In this document: in pieces, positions 35,501-47,500 of the stretch | Layout of the letters: each line of letters starts with the position of its first letter | Numbering within the stretch: the first letter of the stretch is position 1 | Assembly: GCA_025267735.1 (NCBI GenBank) | Contig: CM046311.1 | Span: forward strand, 20,241,020-20,305,019 | Origin: Mactra quadrangularis | Lineage: Eukaryota; Mollusca; Bivalvia; Venerida; Mactridae | Direction: 5' to 3' | Length of the DNA: 64,000 nucleotides | Made by a program: the position numbers and the translations under genes | Notes under the pieces: generated by a model | What the model was told of the DNA's origin: nothing | The model's database searches: none | The model's input: the letters and a program-made list of their open reading frames with translations, nothing else

Positions 35501-38500
35501 TAAACTTTCACAAGTTGTAAGTATAATACGAATAAGCTTGAAAGAAAGCGGCCAGGCTATCAGAATGATACATGCTGGCTCATTAGTTAGTCGGCATATA
35601 AATGTATCTCGATTGTGAAACAAGTTCTTACAACTTAGATTTTATCACTTTCGAGTCCGCTTCCTGGTCCGCCAGTACTGAGCTAGTAGGATAAAGTTTC
35701 TTGCTCAAGAAAACAATGAGGTTTTGGATTGGATTCGAACCAACGCGGAGCTGGCTATCCAATGATTACCAGACCAACGTCATAACCGCTCCCTGATGAC
35801 AGAGATATTTGATATTTGTAATTAAGTTTAACATAGTGGTAGGTCTTGATTAGTATAAGGGTTTCAGTCATTTTTGACATGGATTGTGTTAACAGTCCAG
35901 GTCTTTGTATCCACAACTTTTGAAACGCATCTTAAAAATGTCGCAAAAATCAGTGTGGGGAATCACGTGTCCTAGATGGTTCCTAACGCGACAAAAACGA
36001 CGACCAGATCTACAAGTTTAGATGAAAAAGACAAGGTAAATGACATTTATACAAAACCGATTTTTATCAGACCTAGTACAGTCTAAGCAGCACAAAATTC
36101 TCTTTCTAGCGGTAGTTCTCCCAACCCCACAACGGTCCTAAGTTTCTAGATTATCTCGAGGTTTTGAACGAGTAGAGAGATTTTTGGAAGAAGTTTGAGG
36201 TTACTAGAGAAATGAGAGTTACAGGCTGTCAACCAATTCCTATATTCCTATATTATTCCTATATTTTGGGTTTCATTCCTATATTTTCAAAAGTGTCCTA
36301 TATTTCCTATATTTATACTATATTTTGTCCATCATTCCTATATTTTTGTAAATCATTCTAATTTGAACATGTCGAGTATGTTTAATTGTTTTTTTTCCAT
36401 ATATATTTGAGTATTTTGTATCTGTTTCCTCTTATACTGCCTATAAGTTGAATATAGTAAGTGCCTATGATGAGTTGATCTGGTAGGTGGCTGTCAAGTG
36501 TCAGTATTCATGTTGCCCTAACCCTTTGCTACTTATGCAACTCTTTTTTAAAAACCCCTCTTGAAAAATTTAGAAGAAATGTTCTTTGTTCAAGTTTTCA
36601 AAGTGTTCTATTCAACCTAATTTTATTTTGTAGTCAATGTCACTTATTGCCCATTCACTGCAACCTATAAAATACATTGCTAAATTATACTACAAAGTAA
36701 AGCAATTGCAAGGGTATTCCAATACCCTACTCTACTTGTAGTTAATTAACGGTACCACTGGTGTGTTATAGATCTCTAAATCTGTAGGCATGCATCCTTC
36801 CACTCATTCATTGTATTTCATCAAAAATATGGTTACATAGTTATTGAAATGAAATGAATCAATGAACCTGTTTTTTTAGTGACAGTGCTAGAAATTGTAT
36901 AGTATGTCCGAAAACATTGTCTAGTATTTTTTCTTAAATGATTGTGGGTGACAAATTTTAGCCTTAGGTTCAAAACTAGCCCTGTTAGGGTGTATTTTTT
37001 TTCTCTCAATGTACGATATATAGTACATTGTAGTTATTACTTTAGTAAAACAGTCAAAAATATCTCATGTAACCATTAAGTCAAGAACCTCCATATTTGG
37101 CATGCATGGAAAGATCATTTAAGTGACACATTTGATGCCAAAGGTAACCTCTGTTTAGGCGTACTAATTTTCATAAAGAATTTTTTATAGAAGTCTTAAA
37201 AAATATTTTGTAAGTAAATTATATTTAGAACTTTCATGTTAGGCTTGCATCATCTACAATGTTCAAAAAGTGAGAGCAAAATTGACAGAATTCACAATCT
37301 TAACATAGAACAATTGTTTAAATATTTCTGTATGAAACCATGTGCCCAGAGCTAGTAGAGTTTTTATGTAGCATCATCTTGGGGTGTTCTGGACTACACT
37401 GATAATTTAAGCATCTTCCCTTTGGAGTCACTGATAAAAAAGTTGTATGAAATAAGAAAATTGGAAGTCCTCATTTAGTTACTTCGATGAGTAACTGGCA
37501 TGAATCTTTCATTCAGTTTGCTATGATGTATGATGCATTATCAGTTGATACTCTCTTATCATCAGCTCTGTGGATCAGGAAAGGCTACATCAGCTGGTGT
37601 AATAAACGGCAGGTTTCTGCTTGTATCAGATCAAATGAGGGAAGAATTTATTTTCTCAAGATAGATTTAAAGCCCATATTCCGGGTACCACAATATTTTC
37701 ATTTATTATACCCAGTTAGTATATATAAAACCTGTCTTTAAACAATGAAGTCATTAACATAAAGGGATTAGAGACAAAGTAAAATTGTCAAACCATTTTC
37801 TTTTAAATTTTACCATTTCTTTAAAAGAGTTATTATTTTTGTAAAACATGCATTAACTCCAAGATAGTTTGTAGATATTATTTTTTTCATTTCATTTTTT
37901 CACATACTTCATGTAGTTTGGTCCATGATGCATTTAGTCATTAAAAGTAATACACCGATACTGAAACTTGCATTTATTCAGAACATGTACTTATTCAGTC
38001 TTTGTATTTATTCAGAACATGTACTTATTCAGTCTTTGAGCAATGATAGTATGCGTAAAGGGACCTAAATGTATTGGAATAACGCTCAAAAGTTCCTATA
38101 TTTCTACTTGGTTTTCTCTAAAAGTTCCTATATTTTGAAAATAAAATTCCTATATAAATTCCTATATTTTTATCAGTGGTTGGTTGACAGCCTGGAGTTA
38201 CAAGAATTAAAGGCAAGGACTGACGAAGAAGTTGTCTGCACAAGAATTAGTTTATAGTAAATACAATATAGAAAGAGGAACTACAGAAATTAAGCCCATC
38301 TTTAGATACATATACATGTATGACAATTACAATTGCATGAATTATCATTATTCTGCTTTCAAATGTTGCAGTCTATTATTACTAAGCTAATGGGTAAATA
38401 CATCTGAAATATGATTTAATTGTGTTAAAGAACAAACCATTTTTATACGTCTATTTAAAAACAGTCATATTGTGTTATGGTTCTGGTCCTCCGTCCGTCC

Positions 38501-41500
38501 ATCCGTCTGTAATGTCTTGTACACGCAACTCCTCTTTTACTACTTGACATATTTTCCTGAAACTCTCACTGATGATAAATATTGATGTCTAGTAGAGCAT
38601 AAAGGGGACATCATTCAAATTCCACCATTAACTTTTGAATTATTTTCTCTTTCATTACATGACTTATGTTCTTTGAAGTCCCACTGATGACATATATTAA
38701 GGCCTAGTTGTGCGTAAAGGGAACATTCGAATTCCATCAATTTTTTTAATGATTCCCCTTTCTATTTACTATAAACTGATTCTTGTGCAGACAACTCCTC
38801 TGTCATTTTTTGCCTTTAACTCTTGTAACTATCGTTTCTAGTTGACCCATCTTCGGGCGTATTTTGCCCCGCTCAGTGGACCTCTTGATAATAATTGTAA
38901 AGGTAACTTTGGATAACTCTGTACACCAAGATGTAAGGCAATGTTGGTTTATCAAAAGTATTTGTTGTTATTTGTTAACAGAAAATATATGATTGTATTC
39001 TGTTAAACTTGTTTGTTTTCTCTATTTGGAAAATTAAGGCATGTACTTGTAGTCCTGGTGGGAACGTTTACAATTTTACCCTGTAACAATCAACAGCAAC
39101 ACTGAATCAATTTGGGTCTCCACAATCACTCATACAGATGACTTGCATTAATCATATTAAAATAATTATAAATAAAGTGTTAAAGGCTTGCATATTTATT
39201 ACAATATTTATTAAGAGATGATAAGAAAAAAGCTACATACATAATGTATCAATACTAATGAATCATAAGCTAAAGCACGTGTGACAATATGAATGACACA
39301 CATACATACAATGTAAAATTTGGAGAGAAAAAAATACTAAAAAAAACCCTAAATTTAAACGAGTAATCACAAGATTTTTTCCAAATATTGGCTGTGTACC
39401 CTAGTTTTTGACCCAATGTGGCCCATATTTGAGGTTAACCTAGAAATCATCAAAACAAACTTTCAAACCAATTTTCAGGATATTTAGATAAAAATTAGCC
39501 ACAAGAATGCTAACAAGATTTTTCTATTTTAAGTTCTTGTGATCTAGTTTTTATCCAAAACATCCCATGTTTGAACTCATCGAGCTATTACCTAGACAAG
39601 CATTCTGACCAAACTTGATGACAATTGATTATAAAAATGTAACCACTAGATTTTGTACACGATTTTTCCATATTTGGGCTGTGTGACCTAGCTTTTGACC
39701 CAACGTAACCATGTTCAAACTCATTCAAGAAAATAATTATACAAGCATCCTGACCAAGTTTGATGACTATTGAGTTAAAAATGTGATCATTAAGAGTATT
39801 CAGAAGATTTTTCAATTGTTGGGATGTGTGACCTAGTTTTTTACTCCAGGTTACATTTTTAGTTAAGTTAGCACTAAGTGCTCAAGGTGAGCTATTGTGG
39901 CGGTCTGACCAATGTGCGTTAGTACGTGCGTGTGTCCGCCGTCAACAATTTTTTAAAAATCTTCTTGTAAAAAACCATGAGGTCTACAATTATAAGGTTT
40001 GGCACGGAGCATCACTAGACGGTACTTTACAAAGTTTGTTAAAATTATGCCCCTGGAGTCAAAATTAGCCCCACCCCAGGGATCGCAAGACTTACATAGA
40101 GTTATATAAGGAAATGTTAAAAAATCTTCTTATCAAAAATTTCAAGGCCTAGAACTTTGGTATTTGGCATGTAGCATCACTAGAAAATGTTTTACAAAAA
40201 TTGTTTAAATTATGCCCCTGGGACCAAAATTGCCACCCACCGTCCCAGGGGTTGCAAGATTTACATAGAGTTATATAAGGAAATGTTAAATATATATTCT
40301 TCTAAAAAAACTTCAAGGCAAAGAGCCTTGATATTTGGCATGTAGCTTCACTAGAAGGTCCTGTGCAAAGTTTGCTTAAATAATGGCCCTGGGTCAAAAT
40401 TGGCCCTGCCATAGGGGTCAGAAGATTTATATATAAGAAAATGTTAAAAAAATGGCCTTGAGCTTTGATATTTGGCAGGTAGCGTCAGATTAAGGTCCTT
40501 TACAAAGATCGTTCAAATTATGCCCCATGGGTCAAAATCGACCAGCCACCAGGGTCACAAGATTTACATAGAGTTATATAAGGGAATGTTAAAAAAGGCG
40601 CTTTCATATTTGATATGTGGTATTATCTTGAGGTCTTCTTCAAAGATTGTTCAAATTATGTTTGTGGGTTCATAATTGGCCTGGCCACAGCGATCACTTT
40701 TTATAGGCTGAAAATGTTGAACAATCTTTTTTCAGATGCCCTAAGTATCTAGTTCTCAGGTGAGAGATTCAGGGTCATCAGGACCCTCTTGTTTTTTCAC
40801 TCATCTGCGCATTTACCTAGACAAGCATCTTGATTAAGTTTGATGACAATTGAGGCCACTTTATAGTGTTTACAAACAAATGATGTCTGACGCCGGTCAT
40901 TCAACATCCTAAAAGCTCACTCTGAACAAGCTCAGGTGAGAAGAAAATTAAATCTAAAACTGATTTAAAAATAAAGTGCTATCAGATTTTCACTTAATTC
41001 TATTAAGTAGACCATTATAATGAAAATTTCTTCAAATTTTGGTGGGTTTTGTGAAATTGGGGCATCAAATGCCAAAAGAAATTATTTGCTTTTGAAGTAT
41101 CGAACAGCAAAGGAAATTAATTTTGTGGCTTGAGCTCTTGATTTGGACGACTCTGCTTCCAGTGCGACTAAGTAGGACAATTCTTTATGACAATATCCTG
41201 CTTGCGCTGGTTTTGGGACGCCGGTGTCATTAAAATCATTTAATGTCTGTTGGAAGGCGGAAACCCCGTTAATTATTGTTTTCTGTATTTGTTTGTGGTA
41301 TATTTTGTCTTAACAAAAAGGTTAAAATCTTCTTTGCTCGTTGGCTTTTCGGAAAGGTCTGTGAGTTTTGACTGTTACAGTTACTGACATGGTTTAGTCT
41401 TCTTTAAAATAACCTATACAATGCATATTAAACTACAAAGGCTAGGGGATGTTTCCAAACCCTAAAAAACATTTATTTTACATTTAATAACAATTCAGCG

Positions 41501-44500
41501 TATTCGAAGCAGTTTAACATACGACGTTGGATAAAACGTTTTCAGAAATGGTTACTGCAAGTTACTGAAACCCAGGATATGGCCAGAATTTAGCCTTTAA
41601 AAAAACAGTTAAGCACACGAAGTAGAAAAATGTATGTACATAAAAATAGTAAAACACCACAAAAGTGGACATGCATGGATGAAATACCATTTGTTACTAC
41701 TTTTTGAACTAAACGTTCGTAATCAGATAAACATATAACTCTACTACCATTAGTATATTCAGTGTGTTGTACTTCATTGTTAAGAAATGGTTCAGAAACA
41801 TTATATATCTCATCAGATATTCCTTTTCTCGCTAGCTTATTAAGTACATCTGAAGTCATTACTATAGATGAACAATAATATTTCTGCCATATTTCAAAAT
41901 CTGAATGGCAATCAAAATCGTAATACATTTCGTGTGACTTATTCATCAGTAAAGTGGCTCCGGCCATTCCAAGTTCCTCAGGCTCTTGAAGGTGATGCTC
42001 GAATTTTTGTAATACTGATATAAGATTCGTAATGTTACACTTTGTGTTCAGAGAGAAGGTCCCACGATATGTACATATACTTTCAACAAGATGTTGACAC
42101 CTTTCTGATAAACAAAAGTTGCACTTGCCTTCCTTTAACCGATGTGCCATCCATCCATGAACGGAGTCGACTTTATCGGCTGAAAATAATTTCAATGTCA
42201 GCGGGTAATAAACGGTCGTTCCTTCAAGGATTGTACCCTCTTTTTCACATATACCATTAATGGAAACACGGCCTAAAGCACATGTTACATTGATACAACC
42301 ACCCTGTAATGTTAAAAAAGAACTATGCTATGATTTAAGATTTATTGATGGTTCGGAGCAAGGCTAGTCAAAGTACTTGTAAGACTAGTTTCAGGCTGAA
42401 AATCAAAATGATTTAAATATATATCTGATGATATATAATTTGACGAAAAAGTTATCAATATTCAATAAAATATTTGATTATTCAACTGCCAGATATTAGC
42501 CGCGGTCGTGGCATAATGGTTAGCATGTCTGACTTCGAATCCGGAGATCGCGGGTTCGAAACCCGGTCGCGGCAGGCCATACCCTATACATGAGTTGTCG
42601 GCCTCGTGGTAGGGTAAGTTAGTACTGGTGTTAGAAAAGTGTCCGGGAAACCTATAGTAAGGAGAGCTGGTCGTCGTAAATATGACCTATATATGTGTTG
42701 AATACGACGTAAAAAAGTAACTGCCAGATAAGTAGTAGTCAGAGTACATAGTGTTTTAACCGTTTCTTGTCGGTGCAGCTGTCTTAGCTAACTTTGACCT
42801 AATGTTTTGACATACTAGTTATACTAGTTTCTCTACCATACCTGTTTGTCCAATGAAATTCTCTACCGGTGTTGGGAAATAGATAAAAGATATGGTGCCT
42901 TTTAAAATTTGCGATAAACAGGTTTGTAGCACGGACAGTTGTTGCTGACTATTTACTCTGTGTATAATAGTGGGTGACCCACAATGCAAATTGATACATT
43001 CGCCGTGATACGCTTCTGGCGATATGTTTGTTTTGTTGTTTGTTTTGTTGGGTTTAACGCCGTAGCAATTAACACATTTTATAGGCCATATAATGGTTCA
43101 GTCAACCTACTCACTCCTCCTGGAAAGACTAAATCTCTGGATCTAGCTGTTAACCAACTACTAAGAACATACTTTCGTCATTGACTGACAACTGCCCTAC
43201 ATAATTAAAAATCATTGGTAGGCGGTAGAATGTCCGTAGAAATAATTTCATAACCAAACTCCTCGAAAGTATGCCCCGCCCGGGAACGAACCCACGATCC
43301 CTCGATCAGTATACTTGCGTGCTACCAACTGAGCTAGCCGGTCGGCTTTTCTGGCGATATGACTGAATGAACAGTGAATATATGTATATTTATACTTCAA
43401 AACTTAATTTTAAGCAGTGATAATAATACAATAGTGATTTTTAGTAGCAGGCTACTAAAAATCACTATTGTATTATTATCACTGCTTAAAATTAAGTTTT
43501 GAAGTATAAATATACATATATTCACTGTTCATTCAGTCATATCGCCAGAAAAGCCGACCGGCTAGCTCAGTGCCTATTCAGGCATTGATAAATCGTGGGT
43601 ATTTGAAGCTCAATACCTTGTAACATCTTGAAGTATATAAAAATTATGAAAAGTATTACTATAGTACTCGATGCATACGCGGAAGTTTTCGTAGATTGAA
43701 ATTTAGAACTAAAACAACGCTGACTTTGTGAATCGTGTAAATTTCTAAAACCAATACCTTAATGACTGGTACATTATCGAACTTGTTACGATTTTAAACG
43801 GAAATGAATTGAGAATCCCCTAAACGTTGAGAAATAGACATGATAAAGAATTAACCAATTTTAAAAGATATTAACGGAGTTAAGAAATGAAATAAATGAA
43901 ATCTCTACTTACTTGAAAAGGATCAACAATTTGATTATCTCTGCAAGCACTCTCATCCCTTTCTCTGTTTTCGAAACTTGCCTCCAAGTCGTCGTTCCAA
44001 TATATTAATCTTAATAAAGAATCATAATCATTTCTGATTGAGATATCAGATTGACATTGCGTATTAGGGGCGTTGTTGCACAAGATACAATATACGTTCC
44101 GGTAGTGTATCGGATTCGCATTCTTATCAAACATTAATGAGAAAGTTGATGAACTACATAGCTTGACTAGATTGATATCATATTTGGCCCACTTTCCAGT
44201 GACATTGCATTGGCTTATAACACCTCTATCGCAGATATTAGTGTTCTCCGGATATCCATAAGGGGGAGTTGAAAGTGAATACAAGTTTGATACAATTTCA
44301 CCCTGCGTGGTTGCTCGATCTATTGACTTCATATCGCTTCGAAAAACCATGAAAGACTTTCTCCATTTAACATAATTATTAACGCCATGACATTGTGCGC
44401 AGTATTTATTTTGATAAATTCTGTATGTTGTCACACTTGATACGTATACGTTATCAGCATTTTCATTTATGGATTCACAAGCTGCTTTAATTTCACTATC

Positions 44501-47500
44501 GACATCGGGTGGGCATCTAAACACTACAAAATATGACATACTTAATTTAGCCCACTCATATTGTAACAGTATGTCCGCTCGGTCTATTAAACTTAAATGA
44601 TCTTGACATGTTTCATAACTGCCATTAATTTTATCAAACTCTGGACAGACTGTTTCTGAAGTACATCCACTCGAACAGAAACACGGTTGACATACATCGG
44701 AATATGTATTATTAAAATATTTATATGAATTCTCATTACATACTATTTCGAAATCGCAATTGTCATTAACAGTAGAAACATTTAGAATTTCAATACTTTT
44801 CATAAAAATGACTAAAATATATGTAAATAGTGTTATTTTCTTCATGATAAATCTGAGTTAGTGGTAGATATGTATTAGTATTTCTTATCTCGTCCAAATC
44901 AAAATGCAGATTGATACAATGTTTTGTTTATATATAGTGGAACTTATTTGTGTGAATAGAATAGAAAAAATCCTGCTTATAAAATACTATGACATCAGTT
45001 TGACATTTTCAATATAACACATATGGTGGTAATTATATCAAATGTATAGAATAAAAGAATCGTAAACATGTTTTCAGAAACAGTGACGGTAATAACAAAA
45101 AAGGGAAATACTTTTTAGCTCGACTTTTCGAAGAAAGTGAAAGCTTATGATATCTCTTTTGCTTTGGCGTCGGCGTTGCTTGTGAGGTTCAAGTTTTGTA
45201 TAACTCTTATATCTTCAACGCTATGCAAGATATTATAATATTGTAAGTTGGAATACTTATTCAGTGGAATTATACCATCCATACTGTGAAAGGGAATAAC
45301 TCTGGATGAATTATTTTTGAATTATTGCCCTTTTATACTTAAAAATGAAAACTATCAGGTCGTAGTTTTTCCTTGTAAAATATCTTCAATTCTGCTCAAG
45401 ATATTTGACTTAAAGTTGGTATTATTATTTGTCGGTATTATATCTACATGACTATCAGGTGGTGCTTTTCACAAAAGATCTTACGAAAAAAATCTTCGCG
45501 ATGAACAGAATTTGTAAGTAATCGCAACTCAACTTGGCTCAATTACCGATTTTTTCCTTGGACAGGTACATTTCAAGGGGGGTTTGGACCCCCTGACCCC
45601 CCCCGCTGGATCCGCCTATGTGAATAATTGCTCTTTGTACACCTTTTCGTAAGCAATTTATCAAATATGAATTTCTTTTGCCTCAACATAAACTTGATCT
45701 AAATTTCCCATCTGGAAAAAAACCGGGATTAATTTGGTTTCCACATTATATTTCTAGTTTATTTATTTAAAAGAATCTGAGAGAAGAGCGTAATATTTCA
45801 GATGTGATGAGAAATAAATTTATGTATCATTTGTAGGAGAAAAAAACGTTGACATAATATTTTTTCTCTTATTATTTTTTTATTCAGAAAAAATGAACGT
45901 GGAAGACTCTAAAATACTATGAAACTTACGCAGTATTTATAATGTTTTTTTAAATAAAAAAAAACACTTGCAATATAAAGATGTTCTTTCACAGATGTAT
46001 GATTTTGGTCTGAAACTTTTAAAGTGTGAATAAACATGTATGTAGGAAAGCGGCAAGTTTATGACACATTCACCAACAAATGTATTTAAAATGTAGATTG
46101 TGATTTTGTGTATAATCAAAGCGCTGAAACTACCCAGTTAGTAACGGTATAGTTGTATTTAGCGCGTTTGTGACTTTTATTGTATAATGTCCCACAATCT
46201 ATTAGTTAATCTGTCCATAAATTTTGTTTATATTAATTTATTTAACTCGATTGTGAAACAAATTCTTACATAGAAAATCCTTTTCGAGTCTGCTTCCTTC
46301 CCCCCCCCCCAGAGCTAGTAGCATAAAGTTTCTTGCTCAAGGAAACTACGTTGTAGGTTTTGGATGGGATTCAAACCAACGTGGAGCTGGCTGTTCAATG
46401 AATACCAGTCCAACGTGGTAACAGCTCGGCCACGCCCGCTATTAATAAATATAAACAAGGCTTTTTTAATACGATTACGAACGCTTACTCGCAAGTTTAA
46501 GATATCAAATACTGTGAGCGAGTAGCTTTCGATTAGGAGAAAAATCATTTTTTTTATGTTTTTATAACTACATAATGGACCACAATTGAAATAAAAAGTT
46601 CCTTTCTATCTATTTTTGTGTTATCTTAGCTGTATAATGGTGTTTGACGTAGTTTCAAGTAATACACACCTGTTGATTCTAGTTATAACTTTTTATATGT
46701 TTTGTTATAATGATGTATGTCCTGTTGTCACTTAATAAAAAAAATCTATCAATCTTCACAGAAAAAAACTTTCTTATTCTACATTAAAACATGATATCCA
46801 CCATATATTCATGTACATAGTACATTGAAAATGTCAAATTGATGGTTGAATTCGCAGGATTGTTTTTATTCTGTTGAAAACGCTATGTATCCCTGTGCCT
46901 GTATATAAAACAAAACTTGTTTTTGTAAGACAGACTTTCTGCCTGTCGAGCATAGTAAGCGAGTTTCGGCATTTAGCACAAGTTTTATCGTCCATTTCTG
47001 TTCTCGACATTAAATCATATTGTATAGTGTCTCACAATCTATAAGTCAATCTGTCCATAAATTTTGTTTATATTAATTCATTCAACTCGATTGTGAAAAA
47101 AAATTCTTACATAGAAAATCCTTTTCGAGTCTGCTTCCTTCCCCCCCCCCAGAGCTAGTAGCATAAAGTTTCTTGCTCAAGGAAACTACGTTGTAGGTTT
47201 TGGATGGGATTCAAACCAACGTGGAGCTGGCTGTTCAATGAATACCAGTCCAACGTGGTAACAGCTCGGCCACGCCCGCGCCCGCTATTAATAAATATAA
47301 ACAAGGCTTTTTTAATACGATTACGAACGCTTACTCGCAAGTTTAAGATATCAAATACTGTGAGCGAGTAGCTTTCGATTAGGAGAAAAATCATTTTTTT
47401 ATGTTTTTATAACTACATAATGGACCACAATTGAAATAAAAAGTTCCTTTCTATCTATTTTTGTGTTATCTTAGCTGTATAATGGTGTTTGACGTAGTTT

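Noticed and set aside
37487..37741. 84-codon frame inside the 2-kb transposon as a transposase remnant
   Set aside because: No recognisable catalytic motif or family likeness; it cannot be told from chance.
41042..42260. 7TM exons of a full receptor downstream of the nested gene
   Set aside because: No minus-strand frame with further hydrophobic segments exists between 35 and 41.5 kb; only repeats.
42499..42573. Working tRNA-Arg gene
   Set aside because: It is the head of a SINE with a body, tail and target duplication, and it has a second dispersed copy. The anticodon stem has a mismatch.
46315..47394. Two near-identical 77-79 codon frames as duplicated genes
   Set aside because: They cover the SINE head and flanks of the 840-bp tandem unit and include the G/C-run; the length changes by a GC insertion in the repeat. 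Not coding.
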